In this document: in pieces, positions 41,517 through 52,215 of the stretch
Layout: every line of letters starts with the position of its first letter
Position numbering within the stretch: the first letter of the stretch is position 1
Source: Oegoconia quadripuncta
Taxonomy: Eukaryota > Arthropoda > Insecta > Lepidoptera > Autostichidae
Assembly: GCA_949316235.1 (NCBI GenBank)
Contig: OX438747.1
Span: forward strand, 5,146,501-5,210,500
Length of the DNA stretch: 64,000 nt
Direction: 5' to 3'
Program-made: the position numbers and the translations under genes
The notes under the pieces: generated by a model
Told to the model about the DNA's origin: nothing
Seen by the model: only the letters and a program-made list of their open reading frames with translations
The model's database searches: none

Positions 41517-43727
41517 TAAATAATAATTACTCGGGCTCGTAGTCGCTTGAGGACGCTCCTAGGAAGTGCCACCTGAAAACACTTTCACCAAATTTTTAAT
41601 TTTGTTTATGGTGACGTTTTTTGTACATCATAATTTTTTTATTTATAAATACTTCACACCTAATTCAACTTATATAAACAGAAACTTGTTGCCAATTAAA
41701 ATAAATTCGTTTTAGTGGAAACCGTTCCTTTGATCTCAGTTTTCAGAAAGAGCTAACATTCGCTGAGGTTTTGCGGGTGTTCGCCTAATTGTTAATTAAT
41801 ATTTCACCTGGTATTGGTATAAATAAATATTCTGGGTACAAACGGACCTGTGACGTACTTACGTCACAGAGGTAACGAAGCAATGTCTTTGGAAGCTACG
41901 ACATGGCTGTGTATCGGAAATATAGATAGAGTAGAAATATTATAGATAGTACATCATTATTGTGTGAATTTGAGAGAGCACTATAAAATACATGTCTGTC
42001 TTAGGCTTATTCTGTATTTACATATTTTTTGTTACAATTACTTAGGTGTTATTGTTTGTATTTATGTTTATATACCCACTTTTTTATTTATTCTGGTATA
42101 TCATTATTTTGATAAGCAATAATAGGTAATTATTACATATTAAACTTTAAAACCTAACACCAACCTACTCTGTTCCTCTTAAACGCTTTATTACTACAAT
42201 TATTTAGAAATATCTCAATCCCTTCTCTGTGTACACCATTCATACTTAATATGTTACCTACCTATCTGTGGAAACAATTTGGTCTATGATCTATCTATAA
42301 TTACTTTAATATAGTGTTTTATAATGTACTGTAAGTTTCCCAAATAAAAAATTGAAATTGAAATTGAAATTGAAATTATATTTATTTATTAGTGTTATTT
42401 ATTTTCACATAAACAATAATGCATTTACATTTTGACAAACATTTACAATTTTTTTTAGTTTAAGTGGCTCTTAGAATCGTCTCTCTCAATATCTATTAAA
42501 CAAAAAACTGGGACCTTGAGACCTTGTGGTGTCTGTCTCAATGCGACACTACGCGCCTGACAGAGGATTAGGTATTGTCAGGGGATCGCAAACAGCTGGA
42601 ACCTGTATAAAAATAACAAAGTAATACCGAATTTTGATTTTTTCGGGCGCAAAGTACCGCTGCAGCACTCAAAATGTAGACGGTTCGGTTTTTTATGGTC
42701 TTTATAATCAAAATTGTTATTTGGAATACTTTGTACCTCCACAATCACGTTTTCAATGGATCGCGATTAACAAATTAGGACCTTGTATACATTATACCCC
42801 CTCCGTTTTATAAGGGTTATGTTGTTGAAGCCACGCATACGGATATTATGACAATTAAGAAAATTATAACAATTTATTATACTATTCATGCTTTCACTAA
42901 AATGTAATTTAATTGTTTAGAAAATTAACTCCGATAATAATTTTTTAATTACCTACCTAACTACATATAGTACAATAGTTATTCACACATAACTAGAAAT
43001 GAATGACACAATAGACCAAGCGCTGCGAAATGATCTGTTTAAACAAGACAACATTATGCGCCGTATCTATTTTTTTACTACTCTATGTAATCGTGAAGCA
43101 GCATTTATTGTTCCTTACTGTGTGAGAATATACTAATGTAACATTCGAGAACAGCATTTATTCGTAAATTTTTAATGCATTGCTTTTGTTAAAAAAGTGA
43201 ATTCTTTGAAAGACTTGACATAAACGTCAGTGGATATTTGAAAAGCAAATAGTACGTATAAGTATGTATGCCTAAATGGGTGTGGGAAAACATTGTGGCA
43301 CGGAGTGTTCTTCAAGAATGGAAGATTTGTAAGCTCGGCAGAGCTCGCCCTTGCATTCATAGTAGATAACTGTAGTTTGAAAACCCTTATTTTGCTGCTG
43401 CTGCTGCCTATGAGTAAAGAAATAAAAAACTGGCCAGCAGGCGGTGCTCATAAATGGGCTTAGAATTTTTTTTTTTTTTTTTTCTGGACTATTATCATCT
43501 GTTTGAGAATGTTCTGTACTATTAGGACTTCCTTTTATATACTGTTTTTTTTTTATTATTTATTTATTAACATAATCAAAAGATTTTATTCAACACCATT
43601 TTTAGCAACCCAAATAGATCGTAATCTGTACTAGGGTTAACTATTTTTATTTAGCGGTTTTTAAACATTGCGTACATGTCAACCCCTTACGCTAGCTACC
43701 ACACTTTCCTTAATAACTATCTATATA
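41517..43727. other. Longest stretch without a recognised feature
   Basis: AT-rich. A run of about five TTGAAA-type hexamers at 42350-42378 followed by TTATATTTATTTATT is probably a retroposon tail. GCTGCTGCTGCTGC is at 43393-43406. A T tract of about 20 is at 43467. The minus 62-codon frame at 43172-43360 has no homology. No gene. Confidence 0.4.
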
Positions 43728-44188
43728 CAACATGTAACAGAATTAACGCAAAACCTCATACACCCCAAGTGATTTATAATTTAATAAATCTATCTGCATA
43801 ACTATTCAAATAATTTAAGGAATATCTTAAAAGTTACTAGCATTTTAAGTTATCGTGTCCACATCATTTGATTAATAATTCTACAAAGTTTACTACCAGT
43901 TGTCAGTTACCCACTCGTGGAAAAACCATCTGTCACCATACAGTTATTGGCGGGAAAACAGTTGCAAAAGAAAAACGAAGAAAGAAGATTGGTAGCAAAA
44001 GCAATTTATTTAAAATAATAAGGGCGTGGTCGTATCAAACACACAGACTTTAGAACAACTCTAGAATTGATCTCAATTTAATTAAAATTTTTGAAATTAT
44101 TACCTATATTTTAACATAGTGCAATCGGCTCTACTTCCGATTCTGAACAAACTAATTTCTGGTTTTGCGTTAATTCTGTTACATGTTG
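43728..44188. mobile_element. TIR element with 28-bp termini and TA flanks
   Basis: CAACATGTAACAGAATTAAC at 43728 and its exact complement ending at 44188 form 28-bp perfect inverted termini, flanked on both sides by TATA. The 461-bp element has no transposase. The interior, with a 61-codon plus frame, shows no domain. TA flanks and TIR length suggest a Tc1/mariner-type non-autonomous element. Perfect termini suggest limited age. Confidence 0.8.
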
Positions 44189-44690
44189 TATAAGTATAGG
44201 TAGTCAGTCACTGACAGGAAGCCAAAGTCAATCTACAGACCATAACTGCTGCATCAGAATTCGTTGCTGATAAAACGCTCTGAAAGACACCAACATCTTC
44301 TCGATTTAATCCTAGGCTTCCCATCACAGACTGTCATTCATTTTTGACACATTCTAACAATAAACGTTGAACATCTTCCACTTTATCGCAAAATTGACAA
44401 TTTGGGGAATCTACTTTCTTCATCATAAATGAAAATTTTATTGATTTATTCTTCTTTCTTAGGACTTACTATTTATACAATAGCCACAGGAAGGAGGGTA
44501 TAGATTTTTGATATAAAAACTAACGCGGGTGTCCAGCGAGGTCTGTCTAATAATTACACACCAGGTTTTTTGCTCAGGTTGCATAACTAAGGAATAGTAG
44601 ACCACGAGCCGAGGCCGTCTGTCACATGGATCGTACCTAGCTATGCTAAAAGTACAACCCAGTGTATTCTCATTCAGGTAGCCACTTACA
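44189..44690. other. Unassigned stretch
   Basis: No gene or repeat recognised. Confidence 0.35.
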
Positions 44691-45028
44691 ACAGGGCGAA
44701 TTTGAATTCGTGTAATTGGAACAACTTTTCACATGAAAATATTTCGATAACCTATTCAAAGTAAACCATTCTGAAACCACCTTTAGTAAGGAGGTCCAAT
44801 AATTTTTGGCTGGTGACTCCACTATTGACAACTTTTCACTAGAAACCATAGCCAAATTCAGGCGAAAATTGTTGGACTTCGATACTAAAGGTTTCAGAAT
44901 GGTTTACTTTGTATGGGTAATCACAAATGTTTTAATCGAAACAACTATGGTTCTTTGGGGATAGTTGTTCGTAATCAAGAGTGGCGCCACCAGCTAAAGG
45001 GAATTACACGAATTCGAATTCACCCTGT
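44691..45028. mobile_element. TIR element O, copy 2, with inner palindrome
   Basis: Left ACAGGGCGAATTTGAATTCG and right CGAATTCGAATTCACCCTGT are inverted termini. Inside, AAAGTAAACCATTCTGAAAC at 44759 pairs with GTTTCAGAATGGTTTACTTT at 44890, so most of the element can fold into one long stem. Non-coding. Confidence 0.7.
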
Positions 45029-45240
45029 TTATGCTTGCTTACCACATCAAAGATCCTTGTAGCACACACCACGCACACATAACTAATAATGCGGGCAGGT
45101 TGTTCTTTTCCAAAGGTTTTCATAAAAGCAAAGCACCTTCTTGAAGTTTGACGCGACGGTAAAAAATAGGGTTGCCAGTTTCACTCTCAAATTTTTTTTT
45201 TTATAGTTTCTTTCTCTTTTTTTTTTCGTTTCATTCTCTC
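45029..45240. other. Unassigned, T-rich stretch
   Basis: Pyrimidine-rich runs at 45190-45240, next to family P. No gene. Confidence 0.3.
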
Positions 45241-45608
45241 CTCTAGGAGAAGGCAAAGGGATCTAGCCCATAACAGCCATGTCTTATTTCTCTTATTTCT
45301 TCAGTTTGTAAGTCAGTCTCAGTCAAAACAAGTAATTCGTCGTATACTTGGCGTATACAGAGTCTAGTCACGGTCAAGTCATTCTTCAGTAAAGTGGCAG
45401 AATGCTTTACAAAAGATTTTGGCGGCTTCTTGTGGGTACCCGAAAGCTCCGTTACGCACTTTAATTTGCACTTCCCTTCACTTGTACACCATCACTAACG
45501 TTTGCTGCACAATATTCTGCCATTATTAAGCTTCAAAAGTTAGAATGCACAAATTATAAGAATTATAAAGAAAAATGCTACTTCACTCGCCGAGTTCCCG
45601 CCAAAAAG
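45241..45608 (+). repeat. Dispersed repeat P, longest copy
   Basis: AAGGCAAAGGGATCTAGCCC, TTCTTCAGTAAAGTGGCAGA, GGCGGCTTCTTGTGGGTACC, TGCTGCACAATATTCTGCCA and CGCCGAGTTCCCGCCAAAAA recur at 48299-48450 and, split by a SINE, at 54003-54523. No long frame is open, and I do not know the class. Confidence 0.65.
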
Positions 45609-46186
45609 CCTTCACTCTCTAATACTGCAGCAGTTTGGCCGGACGGAAAATAAAATTTACCAAGCTTTAACAAACATTTATCATTACTTGAGAATTATTG
45701 GTCGAATTTGACAGTTCGCCAACTGTCAAATACAAGTGCATCACTATTGTAGTTGTAATAGGGGGAAATTGGTAGAGTGAACTGCACTGAAAATGGTAAA
45801 CCTACTGAAAAACTTGGAATAGTAAAACATTTTTTATGGATTTCACGTAAGCAGACAGTAACTCCGCCTTAGGGCAAAAAATTACGGTTTTACGTATTAC
45901 CGTAAAAAAAACGTAACACTACTGAAATACGATTTTATTAGAACCCTTACCATCGCAGTCCTTATAGCGATCTGGAATAAAGCATAGTTTTCTTTGGCAC
46001 TCCTGTTTAAAAGTGTCAAGTAGTAACTTACGGTTTTTTTATTGTTGAACCCTAATAAAATGAAATTAGGATTCTGTATCGGAAACGGAGACAATAATTT
46101 GTGGAATTTTTATGGTGAAAAACGGCGGGTGGGAATTATCAGTCCAGCCAGACAGTGGGTCTAGGCTGTTAGAATATATAAAACTT
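45609..46186. other. Unassigned stretch
   Basis: No gene or repeat recognised. Confidence 0.35.
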
Positions 46187-47010
46187 TCTTTTTTTTATGA
46201 TTAACTGGATACGCGTTTGACCACAATCTTACCTGATGGAAACTGACGATGTGGCCGAAAATGAAGCACGCGATCTGAGTAGATGCCTATTCACCCTGCT
46301 CTTGAAGATCTCAAGGTAGTAAGATTCAGGAAAGACTGACGCCGGAAAGGAGTTCCATGCCTTGGCTGTACGTATTATGAATGAAGAGTCGAACCGCTTA
46401 GTGCGAATGTTCGGTATGTTAACTACATACCGGTGGAATCTCTCCCCACGCCTAGTAGTCCGAAGATGAAATGGCGATGGTAGAATAAGATTATGTAAAT
46501 CCAACGCACACTCACCGAAGTGTATTCTGTAAAAGACTGAGGGACAGGCGAACTTGCGACGGTGTTCGAGGCTCTGCAATTTAGCAGTGATCGAATGGTC
46601 ACCAATGAGCCTTTTGGCACGTCTTGCCATAGAATCGAGTGCAGCCAGCTGGTACTTGGCTGAACCATCCCAAAGGTGACAGCAGTATTCCATGCACGAG
46701 TGAACCTGAGCCTGGTAAAGTACCAAAACTGTTTCGGTGTAAAATATCGCCTGACTTTGAGGAGAATGCCAAGCTCCTTAGCTGCTGATTTAGCGTTCGA
46801 TTCTATGGAGCGCCCAAAATTTAGGTTGGAGGTTAACTCCAGACCCAAAAGATTTAGATGGTCAGAGATTGGTATGGATACATGCCGGAAAGTTGAAGTC
46901 AGGTGTAATGGACTTCGTTTGCTGGTGAACAGACACGCCTGTGTTTTGGTGGCATTGAATTTGACAGGGTTCGCGTCATCCAGTAAAACCGGCCAAGTAC
47001 GTATCGGACC
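46187..47010 (-). mobile_element. CR1/Jockey-like LINE, C-terminal coding relic and 3' end
   Basis: The best LINE relic here. On minus it begins with FNATKTQACLFTSKRSPLHL, then SDHLNLLGLELTSNLNFG, then KSAAKELGILLKVRRYFTPK. A frameshift near 46730 moves reading to VLYQAQVHSCMEYCCHLWDG, LAALDSMARRAKRLIGDHSI and FKSRVNRHLLRS. These are the thumb and C-terminal blocks of a non-LTR reverse transcriptase. The catalytic YADD region is not included. The 3' end is TGGTCAAACGCGTATCCAGT on minus, then an A-rich end. Family partners: 19499, 28288, 41461, 51541, 63430. Confidence 0.88.
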
Positions 47011-47478
47011 ACGCGCTGTAGGATTTCGTAGCCTGAATAATTATATGGAATAAAAAGCTATGTTTGCTGTTGATTCAGATATCTAATTTTATTGAATTTC
47101 CTCGAACTTTTACAAAACTTACTACCTACATGTCACCTTTGTTACCTTGTGTATCAATATGTATATTCTAAATGTAAGTGTGTGACAGTGGAAACAAATA
47201 AAGGCTTTATCTATCTATCTATGTCGACTCGAATAAACGTAAACTATAGCGCCTATTTATCAGTGATATTTGTTGCAAGGGACACATAACTTGAATAACA
47301 ATTACCCCTCTAGTTAATATTTCCTGAAGGGAAAATATTTTATTTTATAATTTAATAAATTTTGTATAAAATTTCTAATAATTTAAATTTCTTTAATTTA
47401 TAGCATATATGTGAATATTATGTGTTCCAAGTAAAATTTAGCATTATAGCATTAATAGTCTATGAGTAAAAGCAACTG
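47011..47478. other. Unassigned stretch with one retroposon tail
   Basis: At 47180-47222, CAGTGGAAACAAATAAAGGC followed by TTTATCTATCTATCTATG is a typical polyadenylation signal plus short tandem tail. No gene. Confidence 0.4.
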
Positions 47479-47554
47479 TAACTTGCGGTATTCGAACCTG
47501 CGCCCTTATAGTACTGCAGTCGTTGTATCTAACCACTACACCAAACAGGTCGTG
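47479..47554 (-). mobile_element. SINE-3-like head, 3' truncated
   Basis: Minus strand: CACGACCTGTTTGGTGTAGT, GGTTAGATACAACGACTGCA, then GGTTCGAATACC. The A-box region is good and the B box slightly changed. The middle of the head differs from other SINE-3 copies, so this may be a sister subfamily. Confidence 0.65.
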
Positions 47555-48298
47555 AAAAAGTAAATCCGCACGTAGAGTCATAGACTCGTGTGGTAAGTTA
47601 GCTTCTGTTTTGACACAACACTGTCTCTGGATTATTAAAGTACTACTCTTGCTGCGTTGACTCCCAATGCCGTGTCATTATAACATAACACAAACACTGG
47701 TTACATAAACACGAAAATTATTTGGAAAGACGCCAGCGCAAAATTCGCCATCTCTATTTTTGTGTGGGAATTGTATTGTCTACTTTGTCCAACGACAGGC
47801 GCAAGTAAATAAATAGCAATATTTTAGACAACTTTCAAATTGCCCTCGTTTCGGAAAGGCTCGTAACAAGGTCCATCCGTTCCTTCCTTTCTAAATGGCG
47901 TGATAGTCTCATCGCGAGGTCGGTAGTGTCCACCGGGCTGGGTTGTGGTGCAAAGGGCTTAGGTGCAGCGATTGTGACATAGATAATAATATATTACATC
48001 TCGCAACTTGCCGAGTAGTTCTCGTTAAAGAATGATTAAGGAACAAAACCATTTACTATTGAAAAGCCAAAGACGGCTTATCATAAGTCATAAGACGCCA
48101 TATTTGAAGTTTGGTAGTAGGTATAAGCAGACACATACAATGTATCCTTGACCCTCATTTGAGGTAAGGTCTAAACACATTTAAATGCTGGACAAGGGCG
48201 AGATTGCATGCAGCATCTATGCTGTAATTGCAGACAGGTCTCCAATTTTGTTTATAAATTTGTGACACTGTTATTTTGGTTAATTCTTCACCATATTT
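47555..48298. other. Unassigned stretch, GC-richer at 47840-47980
   Basis: No gene or repeat recognised; the GC-richer part (GTCTCATCGCGAGGTCGGTA) has no long frame. Confidence 0.3.
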
Positions 48299-48450
48299 GA
48301 AAGGCAAAGGGATCTGAGCCCTTACAGCTTTGTCTTCGGTAGTATTCCATAATATTCTTCAGTAAAGTGACAGAATGCTTTACAGAAGATTTTGACTTTT
48401 GTCGTACAATATTCTGCCGTTAGAATGCACATATATGTCAAGAGTTAGAA
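48299..48450 (+). repeat. Dispersed repeat P, shortened copy
   Basis: GGCAAAGGGATCTGAGCCC, CTTCAGTAAAGTGACAGAAT and ACAATATTCTGCCGTTAGAA match 45252-45550. The TTGTGGGTACC segment and surroundings are deleted. Confidence 0.6.
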
Positions 48451-48504
48451 ACAAAAAACACTACCCTCCTTTTTGGGGCTGTCGGGAAATTACAATTTTT
48501 AACT

Positions 48505-48652
48505 GACTGCAAAAAGGAGGAGTTTCTCAATTCGGTCGTTTGTATGTGTTTACAAGCTTTTATTTACTTTCACCTGTCCCGTTGTCTGTAATCAAATCTT
48601 GCAACTTAAATTTGATCCACTTTCCGGTTTCCGATTGAGCTGAAATTTAGAA
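48505..48652 (+). repeat. Leader repeat before tandem array
   Basis: GACTGCAAAAAGGAGGAGTT, CCTGTCCCGTTGTCTGTAAT and TTTCCGGTTTCCGATTGAGC are words I know from a dispersed lepidopteran repeat. It runs directly into the first 120-bp unit and is probably part of the same element. Confidence 0.5.
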
Positions 48653-49325
48653 TGGCCATAGGAACTCCGTAATTAAATGATGCAACCCTATCGAGTTTGA
48701 GCTCATTAGATTCGTCTTGACAAGTACTTTGATACTATATGGTAACCAGGGTCTGATGATGGAGCCGGAAGGTGGCCATAGGAACTCCGTAATTAAACGA
48801 TGCAACCCTATCGAGTTTGAGCTCATTGGATTAGTCTTGACGAGTACTTTGATACTATATGGTAACCAGGGTCTAATGATGGAGCCGGAAGGTGGCCATA
48901 GGAACTCCGTAATTAAACGATGCAACCCTATCGAGTTTGAGCTCATTGGATTAGTCTTGACGAGTACTTTGATACTATATGGTAACCAGGGTCTGATGTT
49001 GGAGTTGGAAGGTGGCCATAGGAACTCCGTAATTAAACGACGCAACCCCATCGAGTTTGGGCTCATTGGATTAGTCTTGACGAGTACTTTGATACTATAT
49101 GGTAACCAGGGTCTGATGTTGGAGTTGGAAGGTGGCCATAGGAACTCCGTAATTAAACGACGCAACCCCATCGAGTTTGGGCTCATTGGATTAGTCTTGA
49201 CGAGTACTTTGATACTATATGGTAACCAGGGTCTGATGTTGGAGCCGGAAGGTGGCCATGGGAACTCCGTAATTAAACGACGCAACCCCATCGAGTTTGG
49301 TCTCGTTTGATTCGTCTTGACGAGT
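48653..49325. repeat. 120-bp tandem repeat, five and a half units
   Basis: Units start with GGCCATAGGAACTCCGTAAT at 48653, 48773, 48893, 49013 and 49133; a partial unit starts at 49253. Units 2 and 3 are almost the same (CGATGCAACCCTATCG), as are 4 and 5 (CGACGCAACCCCATCG), which points to stepwise duplication of neighbours. As 120 is a multiple of three and the unit lacks stops in one frame on each strand, 197 codons are open on plus and 232 on minus. I regard neither as a protein gene. Confidence 0.92.
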
Positions 49326-49602
49326 CTCTTGCTTTCGTCCCACATTAATTATATATGGTTGATTGGATGGATGACCCAATGCCAAGGTGAGCACGTGCCG
49401 AGGGCTGAATGGTATGAGGGTGTATAAACATTAATATATAACCATTACATATCATGTGAACGAACTACGGACTTCATAACGGAATAACGCTGCTACGCGC
49501 TGCGAACTACGTCGTAGTAAATCTCGAATTAAAAATAGAGGTACTAAAAAGTTGAAAAACAAATTAAAGAAAAAAAAACCTTTTTAAAAACAAGCTTTTA
49601 TT
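49326..49602. other. Unassigned stretch
   Basis: The part 49525-49600 (AATTAAAAATAGAGGTACTA) leads into the inverted repeat and may belong to the same element. Confidence 0.3.
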
Positions 49603-49911
49603 ATTTGTTTATAAAATGAACTAAAAAGTTAAAAATAAATTAACTCTAAAAACACTAAAACTTTTCACCATACATAATTATTCAATCTCGTCCCCCCTCT
49701 TTATCATATTCCCCATTTATAAATGAAAGCGTGTTACATTTAATACAACACAACATTTTCCTCAAGCTATCACAATGTAACACGCTTTCATTTATAAATG
49801 GGGAATATGATAAAGAGGGGGGACGAGATTGAATAATTATGTATGGTGAAAAGTTTTAGTGTTTTTAGAGTTAATTTATTTTTAACTTTTTAGTTCATTT
49901 TATAAACAAAT
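49603..49911. repeat. Perfect 138-bp inverted repeat with 33-nt spacer
   Basis: Left arm 49603-49740 (from ATTTGTTTATAAAATGAACT to GCGTGTTACATT) and right arm 49774-49911 are exact reverse complements at all 138 positions as I read them. The spacer is 49741-49773. The homology stops abruptly at the outer ends. If transcribed, it would give a hairpin RNA with a 138-bp duplex. No open frame and no second copy in the window. It could be a very young foldback element, a template-switch palindrome or an assembly artefact. Confidence 0.92.
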
Positions 49912-50265
49912 ATTTAACATAGTTATATACACCGATACTGTTAGACAATGCTTACTGAGTAATTGTGAATTGACGTGACTTCTAGTTAATTACAACTAAG
50001 TACGGTTGTAATTATGTCTAGTACGAAGCATGCGTGAGCACCCCTTCATTATCAAATTCTTGAGCAGCAATTTCTGTTGCATTGTGAACACTTAAGTCCG
50101 TATAAAGAGCTCTGAAGCTGAAGTGGGGCCTTTACAATGACGCAGAAGCTTGACAAGTTCTTTATAATGTACCCCTCACTTATGAAGATTAAACTGTTAC
50201 ATATACCTGTTAAGCGGCTATTCCAGCACTTCTTATGCTTGTGTGCTAATTGGAGTGTGACGTAC
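49912..50265. other. Unassigned stretch
   Basis: No gene or repeat recognised; overlapping short frames on both strands lack homology. Confidence 0.35.
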
Positions 50266-50877
50266 CTATACAAGGTTATATTTTGTATACCAAAAAGCCG
50301 ATACATTGTAATAAATATAACTATAAAAAAAAAAGTAAAAATAAACGATTGTTTCGTATTCAGTCACTGTTATGTTTCCGCTTGTAGGGTGTTTATCATT
50401 CCTTATTGAGATAAATAATTTTAAAAACTTCATATTTTTATAGCCGGAATCGATTCTATTTTTTTTATGCACAACGGGTTAGCACTTGGCCTCAATCACA
50501 CCTGATGTTAACTGAAGATGAGGTCGAAGGTGGAAACGTACTGACCTGGAAACCCAAATATTTGGGGAACTGGCTACCTTATCTCTGACAACCGGAACAC
50601 AACAATGCCATTAACATTGCTGTTTGGCGGCAGATTTAGATAAGATGGTGGTAGCTAGCCAGGCGGACATTTAAAATGCTCTACCACCAACCAAACCGAG
50701 TACTAAACATTTACCCCGCTGGGGATCGAACCCGCGACCTCCGATTCGTAAACCCTATGTTGTTTACATTGAGCCACGGAGGCGGTTATACTTCTATCTA
50801 TCTATACGTGTACATCTATACGTGTTTCTGACCAAACTAATTTCAGTTTTCAGGTATACAACAAATAACCTTGTATA
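50266..50877. mobile_element. Possible TIR element holding SINE-1
   Basis: CTATACAAGGTTATATTTTG at 50266 and the complement of CAACAAATAACCTTGTATAA near 50860 are related inverted sequences about 600 bp apart. Both translate to a similar short string (YKVI-x-CIP) on opposite strands. If they are termini of one element, SINE-1 at 50459 was inserted later. Only about 25 bases match, so this is tentative. Confidence 0.35.
50459..50787 (-). mobile_element. SINE-1, full length
   Basis: On minus: AACCGCCTCCGTGGCTCAAT, GGTTCGATCCCC (B box), GGTTGGTGGTAGAGCATTTT, CAATGTTAATGGCATTGTTG, and the tail AACCCGTTGTGCATAAAA. This and 56190-56526 are the reference copies of the family, about 330 bp. Confidence 0.92.
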
Positions 50878-50887
50878 ATATTCCTAC

Positions 50888-51065
50888 CACCACTCTTGCC
50901 ACTATACTGTTGAAAACACACAGCGAACACGCTATCCTCTTATCCTTCGACACCTCAACAAATTTAAGTGCCTCTCGCAAAAATAGCCTAAGCGCACCGT
51001 CTGGGAGTTTCCCACCATTGTAGTACCAACGAGCCATTGTGAACGTACCTTGGCCGAAATCTAAA
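50888..51065 (-). CDS. Candidate internal exon (unassigned)
   Basis: On minus, after CCATAGACCAACTTCAG, a plausible acceptor, a 178-bp open stretch encodes LDFGQGTFTMARWYYNGGKL, then PDGALRLFLREALKFVEV, then KDKRIACSLCVFNSIVARVV. It ends at GTGGTAGGA, a plausible donor. Residue use looks like a soluble globular protein and differs from the stop-rich surroundings. I cannot name the family and see no partner exon. The frame continues past the donor to a stop at 50843. It could be a gene relic, an element exon or chance. Confidence 0.28.
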
Positions 51066-51392
51066 CTGAAGTTGGTCTATGGCCAAAACATAAAGACCAG
51101 TGACATTATAATGTATGACCCTTCAATCTGTTTCTATGGTTAATTACTTTAGCCATGGACAAATTATGTACCAATACGATGGTTTTACGTTTTCGGGGAC
51201 GATTTTAAGATCTTCTATCAAAGATTTCCTATTATTAATCTTCTACCATGGTGATTATGCAAGGAGGTACTAAAGGGAGTAGAGGCAGTGAAAGACCCGG
51301 GGGCAGTTATGGTTTCATCCAGTGAAGGGAAAATGTAATATTTTGTCGAATAATATTTTTTTTATATAATATATTTCTTGAGACAAAGAACC
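51066..51392. other. Unassigned stretch
   Basis: No gene or repeat recognised. Confidence 0.35.
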
Positions 51393-51478
51393 TTGACACA
51401 CGGACAGGCAGACAGACGGACAACAAGGTGATCCTGCATAAGGGTTCGTTTTTTACCTTTTGAGGTAGGAATCTCTTA
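51393..51478 (-). repeat. Dispersed repeat M, copy 2
   Basis: CACACGGACAGGCAGACAGA, CAACAAGGTGATCCTGCATA and AGGGTTCGTTTTTTACC match, reversed, the GTCCGTCTGTCTG repeat at 8455 and the copy at 59105. Confidence 0.55.
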
Positions 51479-51540
51479 AAAATATAGAAAAATTGCTATT
51501 TTCTTGACGTTTCTTTTATGGGGAGCATCGATAGATTTCT

Positions 51541-51698
51541 ATTTTTTTTATGGTTAACTGGATACGCGTTTGACCACAATCTCACCTGATGGGAAGTGAC
51601 GATGTGGCCGAAGACGAAGCACGCGATCTCAGTAGATGCCTATTCACCCTGCTCTTGAGAATCCCAAGATTGTAGGATTCAGGAAAGACTGACGCCGA
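51541..51698 (-). mobile_element. CR1/Jockey-like LINE 3' end
   Basis: TATGGTTAACTGGATACGCG, GATGTGGCCGAAGACGAAGC and TGCCTATTCACCCTGCTCTT match 46197-46350 and 63430-63565 closely. Only the last 155 bases are present, a strong 5' truncation typical of non-LTR insertion. Confidence 0.82.
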
Positions 51699-51810
51699 AT
51701 AGGTTTCAATATATACTGACGATGAATAGAAATGTCACTGACTTCATTGACAAGAGTGTCTTAAAAGGAAGCAATAAGATACAGTACAAATGGAAGTTTC
51801 TGTACACCAC

Positions 51811-52045
51811 GACGACCTGGTGTAGTGGTTAGAAACTCTGCTGCTATACCAAAAGGTCGCGGTTTCGAATTCCTCTAGGGGCATATGTTTGTATAATGAA
51901 TACAGACATGTGTTCCCGAGTTATGGATGTTTTTCATTTATATATGTATTTGTGTAGTTTATCAACCATCTGGTATCTATTATACAAGCCTTGTTGCTTA
52001 GTGTGGAACTAGATGGCACTGTGTGTATGTGCAAAGATATATTTT
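51811..52045 (+). mobile_element. SINE-3, full length
   Basis: GACGACCTGGTGTAGTGGTT, AGGTCGCGGTTTCGAATTCC (B box changed), the body GTTTGTATAATGAATACAGA, and the tail GTGGAACTAGATGGCACTGT. Family F follows at its 3' T tract. Confidence 0.87.
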
Positions 52046-52215
52046 TTTTTTTTTTATATGAGAGGGCGGCAAACGAGCATGCGGGTCACCTGATGGAAAG
52101 CAATCACCGCCGCCCATGGACACCAGCAACACCAAAAGGGTCACAGATGCGTTGCCGGCCTTTGAGGAAGGTGTAGGCTCGTTTCTTGAAGGTTCCAATG
52201 TCGTACTCGTTCGGG
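52046..52215 (-). mobile_element. Non-LTR retroposon 3' end, family F, copy 2
   Basis: Directly after the SINE-3 tail: TATATGAGAGGGCGGCAAAC, CGGGTCACCTGATGGAAAGC, CCGCCGCCCATGGACACC. It is the reverse of 2487-2640 and extends to GTACTCGTTCGGGAAG. The A end sits on the SINE-3 tail, so one element probably inserted at the other's A/T tract. Open frames of 61-69 codons here are not genes. Confidence 0.75.

Noticed and set aside
48647..49345. Long open frames on both strands
   Set aside because: They result from a stop-free 120-bp tandem unit whose length is a multiple of three; no start context or protein family.
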